From: Advenella mimigardefordensis DPN7
GTDB taxonomy: Bacteria; Pseudomonadota; Gammaproteobacteria; Burkholderiales; Burkholderiaceae_B
Direction: 5' to 3'
NCBI RefSeq assembly: GCF_000521505.1
Contig: NZ_CP003915.1
Location: 4,402,001 to 4,466,000, forward strand
Length of the DNA stretch: 64,000 bases
Position 1 is the first letter of the stretch. Every line of letters begins with the position of its first letter. A model generated the notes under the pieces. That model saw only the letters and a program-made list of their open reading frames with translations, was not told where the DNA came from and searched no databases. Position numbers and translations under genes: made by a program. This document shows, piece by piece, positions 8,841 through 17,245 of this stretch.

Positions 8841-9632
8841 TTACTCCTGCGCCGCATCCTTCTTCCAGTAGTTGCTGACGCGCACCCTTGATTTGTCTAT
8901 ACCTCTTTCTTCCAGCAGATGCTGGGTAATGGCACGCATCTGTGCCGCTTCGCCGCCGCCCCAGATATAACCTTCGCCTTCCGGCAGAGTAAAGGCACGC
9001 ACCGCATCAACCAGGGGTTGTGTGTTGGTTTCGCCCGCCTGCAACCAGTTAATTTGCGCATCGGCTTCTGTCTGAAATGCCTGCTGTTCAGCCACGTCAG
9101 CCACAAGCGCAATAACGTGTACTTTGGTTCCTTTGGGCAATTCTTCAAGACGTCGGCCAATCGCGGGCAATGCGGTTTCATCGCCGATCAGCAACTGCCA
9201 GTCAAAACCATCAGGAATCACAAAGGAGCCACGCGGTCCGGCCACGACCAGGGAGTCGCCCACTTGCGCGCCGGCGACCCAGGTGGAGGCGGGCCCTTCA
9301 CCATGCAGGACAAAGTCTATATCCAATTCTTCATCCGCGGCACGTATGTTCCGGGGCGTGTAGTCGCGTGCGGGCGGCCTTTGCGCGCCTTCGGGAAAAC
9401 GTGGCCCTTCGGGCGTATTTTCGGGAACAACCGGCTGGCCGTCTGCCGGGAAAAACAGTTTCATATGATCGTCGAATGAGGCGGAGATGAAGTCTCCGAG
9501 GTCAGGACCGTGAAAAGTGACCCGGACCATGCGCGGTGTCAGTTGTGTGATCTGCCTAACCTGCAACAGGCGGGCTTTGAGCGGATGACGTACGCGTTGT
9601 GCAGTTAATTCAGTAGGTTTGGTATTTGGCAT
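8841..9632 (-). CDS. NfeF/YqjH-like siderophore-interacting ferric reductase
   Basis: A 263-residue siderophore-interacting protein (SIP family): an N-terminal FAD-binding beta-barrel with the motif ARDYTPR (RxYTxR that holds the flavin) and a C-terminal NAD(P)H domain (GDETALPAIGRRLEELP). It reduces ferric siderophores in the cytoplasm using NADPH, releasing Fe2+. The start at 9632 (MPNTKPTEL) is an ATG; an in-frame TTG at 9656 adds eight residues without a ribosome site. It follows the His-rich PadR regulator by 72 bases on the same strand. In E. coli the homologous pair YqjH-YqjI is divergent, so this operon arrangement differs. Confidence 0.9.
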   Translation of the reverse strand: MPNTKPTELTAQRVRHPLKARLLQVRQITQLTPRMVRVTFHGPDLGDFISASFDDHMKLFFPADGQPVVPENTPEGPRFPEGAQRPPARDYTPRNIRAADEELDIDFVLHGEGPASTWVAGAQVGDSLVVAGPRGSFVIPDGFDWQLLIGDETALPAIGRRLEELPKGTKVHVIALVADVAEQQAFQTEADAQINWLQAGETNTQPLVDAVRAFTLPEGEGYIWGGGEAAQMRAITQHLLEERGIDKSRVRVSNYWKKDAAQE

Positions 9633-9704
9633 ATTAGATAGATTTAAGAAATTCAATTGTGATTGTCAGTCAATTGTGGGGGTCAGCGGGCAGCATCTGG
9701 CTGA

Positions 9705-10277
9705 TCAGACCTGTCTGATCTGTTCGATGGCGGCATTCAGAATGGCTATGATGCGCTTCTGTTCCGATACGTCTGCCGCGCTCTTGAGCAGCAATGCCCG
9801 TTTGAGTGCCAAACGAGCGGCCAGAAATTCAGGCAACCAGCCCGATTGATCGGGCGCATCGCTATCGGCAGCCATGGCGCCCTGTATATACTTCATTTTG
9901 TTGGCGAGGTGCACCAGCATGGCCAGCAGCTCGTCGGCCTGCTCGCGATGCTCATTCAGATATTCCTGCCCTTCAGGAAGGAGTACATAAGACTTTTTAT
10001 TACTGTGCACCGACACAGAGGCGTAGCCAATTTCGTGAATGTAGGTTAACGCCGGATACACCATACCGGGGCTGGGTTTCCAGTATCCGCCCGAACGCGT
10101 ATCCAGTTCCTTGACCAGCTCATAGCCATGACTGGGTTGGATTTCCAGCAGCGCAAGCAGCATAAGCTGAAGATCTTCGGAGGAGAATTTGCGGCCACGG
10201 GTAAATTGATCGTCGTGACGGCGATGGCCGCGCCCGCCGCGGTGGTGATGGTGATGATGATGTTTGTCAGCTTTCAT
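9705..10277 (-). CDS. NfeR/YqjI-like PadR regulator with His-rich N-terminus
   Basis: A 190-residue PadR-family repressor. Residues 5-21 hold nine histidines (KHHHHHHHR then GHRRH), a metal-binding extension like that of E. coli YqjI (NfeR), which responds to nickel and iron. The winged helix covers about residues 33-115 (LMLLALLEIQPSHGYELVKEL, wing near KKSYVLLPEGQEYL), and a C-terminal helix makes the dimer. The downstream gene encodes the SIP ferric reductase, the known YqjI target, which supports the assignment. A perfect palindrome 44 bases upstream of the start is a likely operator for self-repression. Confidence 0.88.
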   Translation of the reverse strand: MKADKHHHHHHHRGGRGHRRHDDQFTRGRKFSSEDLQLMLLALLEIQPSHGYELVKELDTRSGGYWKPSPGMVYPALTYIHEIGYASVSVHSNKKSYVLLPEGQEYLNEHREQADELLAMLVHLANKMKYIQGAMAADSDAPDQSGWLPEFLAARLALKRALLLKSAADVSEQKRIIAILNAAIEQIRQV

Positions 10278-10307
10278 TTGTGGGTCTCTTTATATCATTT
10301 GAAAAAT

Positions 10308-10346
10308 ATTATCTTAAAACATATCGTACGATATATCTTAGATAAT
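10308..10346. promoter_or_regulatory. Nested dyads upstream of the PadR gene: putative operator
   Basis: A perfect 14-base palindrome ATATCGTACGATAT occupies 10321-10334. It is nested inside a wider near-perfect dyad, ATTATCTTA (10308-10316) and TTAGATAAT (10338-10346). The whole lies 31-69 bases upstream of the leftward PadR start in very AT-rich DNA. The same stretch has partial resemblance to a Fur box, which is weaker evidence. Confidence 0.6.
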
Positions 10347-10591
10347 AAACTGTCAAGCCTCTGCATGATCGACGATTTCACGTTATTACTGAAAACCATC
10401 TGGATTCTTCAACATCAAGCCCTGTCGGCAAGGCGGATTAAACAGGGAAATTACACCTAACCCTCTGATTTATTGTATTAATAATAAAATCATATATACC
10501 CATGCCCGTATCACGGTTGCGATATATAATAAAAATCATTACTATTTGCATAAACAATACATTATTAATTTGCCTGAATGCCAGAGGTTCT

Positions 10592-11068
10592 ATGCTGAAT
10601 GAAATATTGAACACGACCGTGCCTCAGAATACAGCCGACCATCTGCTACGCTGGCGCCAGGCCACCACCGATGGCAACGAAGCGTATAGCCAGGGTAAAT
10701 ACAGGACGGCGCTCAGGCACTACGATCTTGCTTTGACGATGGCGACCGAATCATTCGGTAATGCCCAGGATGCAGAGGCAGCCGTGGCAGCCTTTGTCAT
10801 TGCTCACCATAATCTGGCCGATACCTATGAACGCCTTGGCAGCGATGCACTGCAGCGATTGCATTTGTGTTTACCGCATGAAACCCTGTGCACCGCCATG
10901 AACGATGTAACCCTTTCCGAAGCATGGCAAAGTGCCGCACTGAATCACAGCAGGCGCACCTATGCAGAACTTATCCGATTTCTGAGCCTGCACCCCCATG
11001 ACCACGAAGCCAGAATCGTGGCAAACCAGGGAGCAGCCGGTATGACGCGCAACGTGCCCGTTCAATAA
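10592..11068 (+). CDS. Small TPR-like protein of unknown function
   Basis: A 158-residue soluble protein. The start at 10592 (MLNEILNTT) has AGAGG four bases upstream; the longer frame from 10502 adds a stretch without homology features. Residues 18-50 (RWRQATTDGNEAYSQGKYRT then LRHYDLAL) and 60-82 (VIAHHNLADTYERLG) have the spacing of two tetratricopeptide repeats. The layout resembles the small DUF2753-like TPR proteins of gammaproteobacteria, but I do not recognise a named family with certainty. It lies 114 bases before sodA on the same strand and is divergent from the metal-responsive PadR gene, so a role in metal or oxidative stress is possible but unproven. Confidence 0.6.
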   Translation: MLNEILNTTVPQNTADHLLRWRQATTDGNEAYSQGKYRTALRHYDLALTMATESFGNAQDAEAAVAAFVIAHHNLADTYERLGSDALQRLHLCLPHETLCTAMNDVTLSEAWQSAALNHSRRTYAELIRFLSLHPHDHEARIVANQGAAGMTRNVPVQ

Positions 11069-11182
11069 GGCGCCTGTGTTTTCGCTCATTGATTTTTTCC
11101 GGAATCGCAATCACGCATGACATGCGCGAGGCAGACACCCGGTTCCGCACCATTGATCCTTGCCACTTATCAGGAGCTGTTC

Positions 11183-11794
11183 ATGTCTTATACCCTACCC
11201 TCTTTGCCTTACGCATACGATGCCCTCGAACCCAATATCGATGCGCAGACAATGGAGATTCACTACAGCAAACACCATCAGACCTATATCAATAATCTGA
11301 ATGCTGCGCTGGAAGCAGAGAAACTGCCGATGCCGCCGGTAGAGGAGTTGATTGCCAATATTGATGCCCTGCCTGAATCCGTGCGCGGAGCCGTGCGCAA
11401 TAACGGCGGCGGCCACGCCAATCACAGCCTGTTCTGGCAAGTGATGTCACCGGACGGTGGCGGCGTACCGGATGGCAAACTGGCCACAGCCATTGATGCC
11501 GATTTGGGTGGTCTGGAAAAATTTCAGGAAGCGTTTACCAAGGCAGCGATTTCACGCTTTGGCAGTGGCTGGGCCTGGCTGAGCGTCACGCCGCAAAACA
11601 CACTCGTGGTTGAAAGTACCGCCAATCAGGATAGCCCGCTGATGACCGGCAATACGCCCGTGCTGGGCCTGGACGTGTGGGAGCACGCTTATTATCTGAA
11701 GTATCAGAACCGCCGTCCGGAATATATCGCGGCCTTCTACAAGGTAGTGAACTGGGCGGAAGTAGCGCGTCGTTACGAAGAGGCGCTGCGTTAA
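11183..11794 (+). CDS. sodA: Superoxide dismutase, Mn type
   Basis: A 203-residue cytoplasmic superoxide dismutase of the Fe/Mn family that converts superoxide to oxygen and hydrogen peroxide. Metal ligands are H27, H81, D164 and H168 (the last two in LDVWEHAYY). Residues [11 protein letters not shown] and the glutamine in ANQDSPL mark the manganese rather than the iron type. There is no signal peptide. The start at 11183 has CAGGAG seven bases upstream and gives the standard [11 protein letters not shown]-terminus; the longer frame does not. It sits next to metal-responsive genes, consistent with control by iron or redox state, although no site is obvious. Confidence 0.95.
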   Translation: MSYTLPSLPYAYDALEPNIDAQTMEIHYSKHHQTYINNLNAALEAEKLPMPPVEELIANIDALPESVRGAVRNNGGGHANHSLFWQVMSPDGGGVPDGKLATAIDADLGGLEKFQEAFTKAAISRFGSGWAWLSVTPQNTLVVESTANQDSPLMTGNTPVLGLDVWEHAYYLKYQNRRPEYIAAFYKVVNWAEVARRYEEALR

Positions 11795-11871
11795 TACCCA
11801 TTACTTACCGGTGTTGTCAGGGCAGCACCCCGAGAAGGGCACTGCCCGCCTTGCAACACAGGCCACCTCGT

Positions 11872-12675
11872 TTATGTACGTCGTGGGCGGGGAATATGAC
11901 TCATGAGTGATTGAGTGAACGCACCGTCCACAACAATCTCGGCACCGTTAACATACGACGAGCGATCGCTCACCAGAAAAGTAGCCACATTTGCAATATC
12001 TTCCGGCCTTCCGATGCGACGCAAGGGCACTGCGTTTTCCCTTTTCTCCCGCATTTGAGGATCGGCATAATACGGCTCGCTCAGCGGAGTACGAATCAGG
12101 CCGGGGCTGATCGCGTTGCTGCGCACGCCCTGCTGCCCCCACTCGAACGCGAGTTGCCGTGACAACATCAGAATCGCGGCCTTGGTGGTGCTGTAGGCGC
12201 CACTGTATGGCTGCGGATTTGATCCGGCAATCGAGGCGACATTCACGATGGATCCTGCTCCCCGCAACTGCATCCCTTTGCCGAAAGCCCGGGCACACCG
12301 CAGATAGCCGGTGACATTAATATCGATCTGACGACTCCAGTCGCTCACACTCAGCGAATCCAGATGCCCCTGTATGGAGACTGCAGCGTTGTTGATCAGC
12401 CCATGACATTCGCCAAAATGGCGATTGACTGACTCAACGGCTGCCAGGACCTGCTCATCCTGGGCTACATCGCAGGCCAGAGAAAGGCATTCACCCTTGG
12501 TTTGCTCACGCAATGCGGCCAGCTCGTCCTGCGACAGCGCCTGACGATCCAGCATGGCAACATGAGCACCGTTTTCCAGCAACGCCTGCACTGTCGCGCG
12601 ACCAATGCCGCCATTTGCCCCGGTTACGGCCACCACACGCCCTGTCAATGCCAACCAGCTATCTTTCATTGTCAT
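11872..12675 (-). CDS. Short-chain dehydrogenase/reductase (SDR)
   Basis: A 267-residue classical SDR oxidoreductase. Cofactor-binding TGANGGIG is at residues 18-25, the NNAAVS motif follows, and the catalytic tyrosine and lysine are in YSTTK with a serine in VNVASIAG. The acidic LDR after the second strand suggests NAD(H) preference. It is divergent from a Bug-type binding protein gene (starts 358 bases apart) and separated from the larger catabolic cluster by that gene and its convergent neighbour. The substrate, some secondary alcohol or ketone, is unknown. Confidence 0.9.
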   Translation of the reverse strand: MTMKDSWLALTGRVVAVTGANGGIGRATVQALLENGAHVAMLDRQALSQDELAALREQTKGECLSLACDVAQDEQVLAAVESVNRHFGECHGLINNAAVSIQGHLDSLSVSDWSRQIDINVTGYLRCARAFGKGMQLRGAGSIVNVASIAGSNPQPYSGAYSTTKAAILMLSRQLAFEWGQQGVRSNAISPGLIRTPLSEPYYADPQMREKRENAVPLRRIGRPEDIANVATFLVSDRSSYVNGAEIVVDGAFTQSLMSHIPRPRRT

Positions 12676-12919
12676 CCTTCCCTATTGCATTTGTATTGAT
12701 GTATGTCATTTGTCATGCAGCATCAGCATCGCCGTCTAAGCACACCTCTACCCACCGCTACACTGCATTGCCACGATGTGAATTGGCGCCGCCAAACACG
12801 ACGGTGCCGTTATCTTAGCCTGCGGGGCTGCTGGCGACTAGCGCGCGATCATGCAAAACACAACCAACAGGATGGCAGACAATACTCCGAGCCTTTGGGC
12901 AAACGCGATTGCCCCTGAA

Positions 12920-12968
12920 TGTGCAGTTTTGTTCTGCACACCCGCCTCTTACCGACCTGCCATTGACA
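12920..12968. promoter_or_regulatory. Dyad and -35-like element in the SDR / Bug intergenic region
   Basis: The 358-base gap between divergent genes (12676-13033) holds a perfect 7-base inverted repeat, TGTGCAG (12920-12926) and CTGCACA (12934-12940), about 95 bases before the Bug start. A TTGACA hexamer lies at 12963-12968; the best -10 partner (GTAACT, 18 bases on) is poor. Nothing else in the gap looks like a gene. Confidence 0.4.
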
Positions 12969-13033
12969 GTGTATAAAACGATGTGGGTAACTACCAAAAT
13001 AAAAGTAGACATAACAACGGAGACAAACTGTAT

Positions 13034-14014
13034 ATGACTTTCTTCGAACGCACCATGCTGATCGGTGCCGCTATATTCGCCCTTGGCACAGGCACGTCCC
13101 ACGTGCAGGCAGCAGATTCGTATCCGGACAGACCGATAAAAATTGTGGTGCCCTATTCTCCCGGCGGTTTTACCGATATCCTGGCGCGTCAGATGTCGAA
13201 ACAACTCTCTGACAAGTTTTCGCAGCCTGTCGTCGTTGAAAATAAACCAGGCGCGGGAACGATTATCGGCGCCGAAGCGGTAGCACGCGCCAAACCCGAT
13301 GGCTATACATTATTAATGGCGGTGACTACCACGCTGTCCTCTAATCCACACCTGTTCTCAAAGCTGCCGTATAAAATTTCGGACTTCAAGCCGGTTGCAC
13401 TCACCGGCCTGACGCCATTTGTGCTGGTTGCCAATCCATCCGTTCCTGCCAATAATGTGCGCGAACTGATCGAGCTGGCCAAAAAGGAGCCGGGCAAGCT
13501 GTCTGCAGCGACGCTGGGCAATGGTTCCTCAACGCATCTGGTGCTGTCCATGCTGCGCGGCGCGACGGGTGCAGAGATACTGGACGTACCGTATAAAGGC
13601 GCCTCACCTGCCTTGTCGGATCTGGTGGCCGGGCATGTTGATTTGTTCTTTGATGCGATCACGACGTCGCTGCCGCATATTCAGGCGGGCCGTCTCAAGC
13701 CGATTGCGATAACATCTGAAAAGCGCTCTGAAGCCGCGCCGTCTATTCCGACATTTCGTGAAGAGGGAACGCCTGAAATGCTGGCCTATTCCTGGTATGG
13801 CTTGCTGGCCCCCGCCGGCACATCCGACGCGATAACGGAAAAGCTCAATAAGGCGGTGAATGAAGCACTCGCTTCACCCGAGATTCAGGAGAAATTTCGT
13901 ACCGAGGGCGCCGAGTCGCATCCGATGAGCGCCAAAGCATTCGGCGAGCTGATAGAGGAACATTCCAGAACCTGGGGCAAGGTCATCAAAGACCTGAATA
14001 TTCAACTGGATTGA
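13034..14014 (+). CDS. Bug/TctC-family periplasmic binding protein
   Basis: A 326-residue extracytoplasmic solute-binding protein of the Bug (tripartite tricarboxylate receptor, TctC) family. A signal peptide (residues 1-23, ending HVQAAD) precedes the family core: YPDRPIKIVVPYSPGGFTDI, then VVENKPGAGTIIGAEAVARAKPDGYTLL. Bug proteins bind carboxylates or similar small molecules in the periplasm; many, like this one, have no TctA/TctB membrane genes nearby. The start at 13034 matches the signal peptide; a longer frame from 12983 does not. It converges on the catabolic cluster, so it may capture that pathway's substrate. Confidence 0.92.
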   Translation: MTFFERTMLIGAAIFALGTGTSHVQAADSYPDRPIKIVVPYSPGGFTDILARQMSKQLSDKFSQPVVVENKPGAGTIIGAEAVARAKPDGYTLLMAVTTTLSSNPHLFSKLPYKISDFKPVALTGLTPFVLVANPSVPANNVRELIELAKKEPGKLSAATLGNGSSTHLVLSMLRGATGAEILDVPYKGASPALSDLVAGHVDLFFDAITTSLPHIQAGRLKPIAITSEKRSEAAPSIPTFREEGTPEMLAYSWYGLLAPAGTSDAITEKLNKAVNEALASPEIQEKFRTEGAESHPMSAKAFGELIEEHSRTWGKVIKDLNIQLD

Positions 14015-14087
14015 TTCCTAAGGAAAGGCGCGATGCGCGTGGCGTCTTTGCGCTGAACACACCGGAGACCGTGAGCGCCAGGAAAAT

Positions 14088-15092
14088 CTATTCCCTGATC
14101 ATCGTTGACTGCGCCTGCAGCACAAGGCGTCCTGTTGCTGTCCTGATCTCACACAAAACATGGGCCAGATTGCGCCCCGCATTAACGATCTGGCTGGTAG
14201 CGGTCAGAACCCCTTCTGTACCCGGGCGAATAAAAAGGGCGTTGATTTCCAGCATTCGCCAGCCGTCCCTTACCGTGGCCAGGCTGGTATTGATTGCCAG
14301 GCCAAGTAGAACACCGCCCTGTACGTGACCCACTCGATTGCCGATATGCAAGCCACACTGGATCTCGCAGGTTGCGACATGGCCTTCGCTGGTGGGTGTC
14401 AGGCCCCAGAAGGTTTCTGTAAACGTCGTCTTATCAGGCTGAGTTTTGTCATTTGCACGGTCCGCCAGGGCCTGCAAGGCACGTTGGTACGTGTCGTTTT
14501 CCTGAACAGACAGATCGTTAACTGCAAGCAGGTCAATTTGCTCCCAGGAATGATGATCAGGTTGCGATTGAACAGGTCGATCAGCAGGACGCTCCAGTAC
14601 GGCAAAACTGCCTTCGGCAAAACAGATTTCCGTTTCTCCGGACAGAATCGTGACACCGCTGTTTCTGATCGCAATGGCGTTATCGTCCGATTGAAAGCGA
14701 CCACGACTATTGGCTACAAGCCGCTGCGTGGCGTGTTGGCCGGTAAAAGTAAGTTTGGCGCTGATGGTTGCCAGCCGGGTTTCGAAGCCGACTTCACCCC
14801 GAATCGATGCGGCCAGCGCAACGTCGGCAAGAATACATAGCGCCACCGGCAACGGCTGACCATGCACATTCAGATTGCTCTCCAGATCCATGCTCAGCAT
14901 CGCCCGATGGTGATCGACCGAGTCATAGGTGATACCCAGATAATACCCCGGCAAATGCCAAGGGGCGTCGCGCTGCAGGCTGAGTGCTTTCAGGACGCGC
15001 GTTACTTCGGGGCTGGACGACAGGTTATCTGCGGACGGGTCAATTGCGTGCATATTTCGATTGAATTGCGCCGGATATATGTCAACCGGCAT
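14088..15092 (-). CDS. Two-domain hotdog-fold thioesterase-like protein
   Basis: A ~334-residue protein with two hotdog (PaaI/4HBT-like) domains, at about residues 40-165 and 215-334. The second has the helix motif GHVQGGVLLGLAINTSLA, like the HGG region of acyl-CoA thioesterases; the first has a weaker NVHGQPLPVALCILADVALA version. Such proteins hydrolyse acyl-CoA or aroyl-CoA esters or act as dehydratases. It is the last gene of the ten-gene leftward cluster, 11-32 bases after the CMD-protein gene. The start is unresolved: ATG at 15092, ATG at 15053 or TTG at 15113, none with a good ribosome site. Confidence 0.75.
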   Translation of the reverse strand: MPVDIYPAQFNRNMHAIDPSADNLSSSPEVTRVLKALSLQRDAPWHLPGYYLGITYDSVDHHRAMLSMDLESNLNVHGQPLPVALCILADVALAASIRGEVGFETRLATISAKLTFTGQHATQRLVANSRGRFQSDDNAIAIRNSGVTILSGETEICFAEGSFAVLERPADRPVQSQPDHHSWEQIDLLAVNDLSVQENDTYQRALQALADRANDKTQPDKTTFTETFWGLTPTSEGHVATCEIQCGLHIGNRVGHVQGGVLLGLAINTSLATVRDGWRMLEINALFIRPGTEGVLTATSQIVNAGRNLAHVLCEIRTATGRLVLQAQSTMIRE

Positions 15093-15124
15093 TGTCTGTG
15101 TACAGAGACGCAATTTTACACGTG

Positions 15125-15904
15125 TTATGCCGGGTCCGAATGCTTGTGCTCCTTAGTCTGGCACTCGATGTGTTCTTCGAATGTATTCGCGCCCAATGCC
15201 GTGCCATGGATAGACAGATGCGCCGTCAGTTGTATGGCTTGCAGAAGTTCCGCCTGACTGATGTTCATCTGCAGTGCGCTGCGAATCCGGATGCGTAGCA
15301 TGGTTTCATTGAAGCCCGTGAAACATGCAGCCAGAGCAACTTCAATCAGTACCCTTTCGGCAGGCGTAAGACCGGCGTCCGACGTTGCGAGTCTGCTGCC
15401 GCCCTCTTCCAGAAAATCCAGCAATACATCCAGATAACCCGGATCCAGTTGCGCGATCTGTTCCATGAAAGCAGGCACTTCAGAAAAGTGACGCAGCACG
15501 CGACTGCGCTGCGCTTCAGACATGACGTGCCCGGCGTCAACACCGCTCTCTTCGGCAAGAATACGGACAGCGTCATACACATGGCTTAGCCCCTGACCTG
15601 CAACAATATGCAGGACGTCAAATACATCGGCGGCCGTCACGCCGCATTGTCGGGCGAAGTCCATATGCGTGCGCAGGCCCGCCGGGTACAGATGCGTTGC
15701 CGAGCTGTCCAGCGCAATATAGATGAGTTCGATCATGCGCGTTGACAAGGGACCATGCCGCGCCGGATAGCCGGCGTAGGCTGCATACCCTTTCAGAAAC
15801 AGGGGATTGTGACGCAGGATAGCCTGTGTCCAGGGTCGCCAGTATCCGCGCTCGGCAATGAAGTAGGCCCTGATCTGTTCCTGGTCTGGTGTAATGTCGG
15901 TCAT
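15125..15904 (-). CDS. Double carboxymuconolactone decarboxylase (CMD)-fold protein
   Basis: A 259-residue protein with two CMD/AhpD-like helical domains (about residues 30-110 and 150-240). The AhpD redox pair CxxC with following histidine is absent: the first domain reads DSSATHLYPAGLRTH, where cysteines would be expected. It is therefore unlikely to be a peroxidase and more likely a decarboxylase-like or lyase-like enzyme, or structural. It sits between an SDR fusion gene and the thioesterase, within the catabolic cluster; paired CMD and thioesterase genes often occur in aromatic or alicyclic acid pathways. Function is inferred only from fold and context. Confidence 0.78.
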   Translation of the reverse strand: MTDITPDQEQIRAYFIAERGYWRPWTQAILRHNPLFLKGYAAYAGYPARHGPLSTRMIELIYIALDSSATHLYPAGLRTHMDFARQCGVTAADVFDVLHIVAGQGLSHVYDAVRILAEESGVDAGHVMSEAQRSRVLRHFSEVPAFMEQIAQLDPGYLDVLLDFLEEGGSRLATSDAGLTPAERVLIEVALAACFTGFNETMLRIRIRSALQMNISQAELLQAIQLTAHLSIHGTALGANTFEEHIECQTKEHKHSDPA

Positions 15905-15973
15905 GATTGAGAATTAGCGGTAAGGGTCAGGAAGCGCGGGAGCCTAAGCGTATCGTTTGCAGACGATACACGC

Positions 15974-17245
15974 TCATGCACCCGGCGCACGAATGATCTG
16001 TCCGGTCATAAACTGCATGCGGGCGCCGCTAACGAATCGCATTAGAGGGACCAGGGCATCTGCAGGCGCATCTGGATTTATTTCAATTGCATTGACACGC
16101 ATCGCACGCGGCCCCAGTTCGCACGCCAGGCTGTGAATCAGCATGCGTGCTGCGGCCATGTCACCCGCCTGCTGCCACTGAACAGCGCTGCGGTTCGCTG
16201 GCATTAACAGGGTAAGGCTGCTGTGCGGGCCATTCTGACTGGTGTAGCGGCGTGCTGCTCTGTGTACGGTTTGCAGCATCTGACCGTGTTGCGCGTGCAG
16301 GCAGGAAAAATCAAGGGTCGCGAGGTAACGCGGCTCACCGTCTGCCACGTTGGCATCTTCCGGGTTAGCACCGCCCAGTGCGACGGCCCAGGCAGCGGAC
16401 GGGTTTCCGGCAAGTTGATAATCGACGGTGCATTCGAATGACAAGGGCTGCAGCGCAGCAGGTGCGAACGGCTTGCTTCCTCCGAAAATAGCCGATCCGC
16501 CATCCACGCTCAGCCACTCGCCAGACAGTGCTGCGGCACCTGTTGAGGCCAGGAAAAAAAGGGCTTCGGCCATGTCTCTGGGTTCTGCCATACGACCCAG
16601 AGGAATTTTTGCAACGATATTTTTCGGTTGCAGGCGACCGATGTCGATGAGTTCAGCCACCAGTTCGGTTCGTACAAATCCCGGACACAGCACCGTGACG
16701 CACAGATCGGGCCGGGCAGCGGCCAGTGCCTGAGTTTGCGCAAGCAGACCGGCTTTAGTCGCGCTATAGGCGCCTCTTAGCGGGATAGCGTGCAAGGCGG
16801 CACCCGAGGCCACATTCACGATGCGGGCCCCCGGGCGCAGTTGCGCAGCCACCGCCTCGATAACAAGCGCTGGTGCGCGCAGATTTAATGCAACCAGGCG
16901 GTCCAGTTGCTCCACATCCTGGTCGGTCAGGGGCAGCCCGCTGGTATCGGACATGCCGGCATTGTTAATAACCGCATCCAGAACAAGTGTGGCGTCTGCC
17001 AGAGACTGTATTTCTGCAGGCACCGTCAGATCAACGGTTCTGCTCAAATGGGTGATTTCATTGACACCTTCGGATCTACCCGAGGAGGATAGCGTGCCTA
17101 ACACCTCGGCAAGCGCCGTGGCATTGCGATCAACCAGTATGCAGCGCCAGCCTCTGCTGGCGAACAGCATCGCGCTGGCCCGCCCGATACCAGAAGCCGC
17201 ACCAGTAATCAGCACCGTAGAGATAGTCATAGCCTGCCTGGCCAT
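15974..17245 (-). CDS. SDR oxidoreductase with a degenerate second SDR-like half
   Basis: A 423-residue protein. Residues 1-245 form a complete SDR: TGAASGIG, NNAGMS, VNVASGAAL and YSATKAG, ending with SVDGGS. Residues ~260-423 look like a second SDR whose cofactor motif is gone but whose later parts remain: AGDMAAARMLIHSLACELGPRAMRVNAIEINPDAP, then FMTGQIIRAPG. It may have arisen by fusion of tandem genes and now use the second half for dimerisation. The stop of the upstream SDR and this ATG share one base (TGATG). An internal ATG at 17230 would give the more usual MTISTVLITG start. Confidence 0.85.
   Translation of the reverse strand: MARQAMTISTVLITGAASGIGRASAMLFASRGWRCILVDRNATALAEVLGTLSSSGRSEGVNEITHLSRTVDLTVPAEIQSLADATLVLDAVINNAGMSDTSGLPLTDQDVEQLDRLVALNLRAPALVIEAVAAQLRPGARIVNVASGAALHAIPLRGAYSATKAGLLAQTQALAAARPDLCVTVLCPGFVRTELVAELIDIGRLQPKNIVAKIPLGRMAEPRDMAEALFFLASTGAAALSGEWLSVDGGSAIFGGSKPFAPAALQPLSFECTVDYQLAGNPSAAWAVALGGANPEDANVADGEPRYLATLDFSCLHAQHGQMLQTVHRAARRYTSQNGPHSSLTLLMPANRSAVQWQQAGDMAAARMLIHSLACELGPRAMRVNAIEINPDAPADALVPLMRFVSGARMQFMTGQIIRAPGA

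Noticed and set aside
9630..9704. Fur box between the PadR and SIP genes
   Set aside because: Two CAATTG motifs are present but they do not match the Fur consensus.
11820..11847. GGGCAG/CTGCCC hairpin after sodA as a terminator
   Set aside because: Large loop and no T run; too weak to list as a feature.
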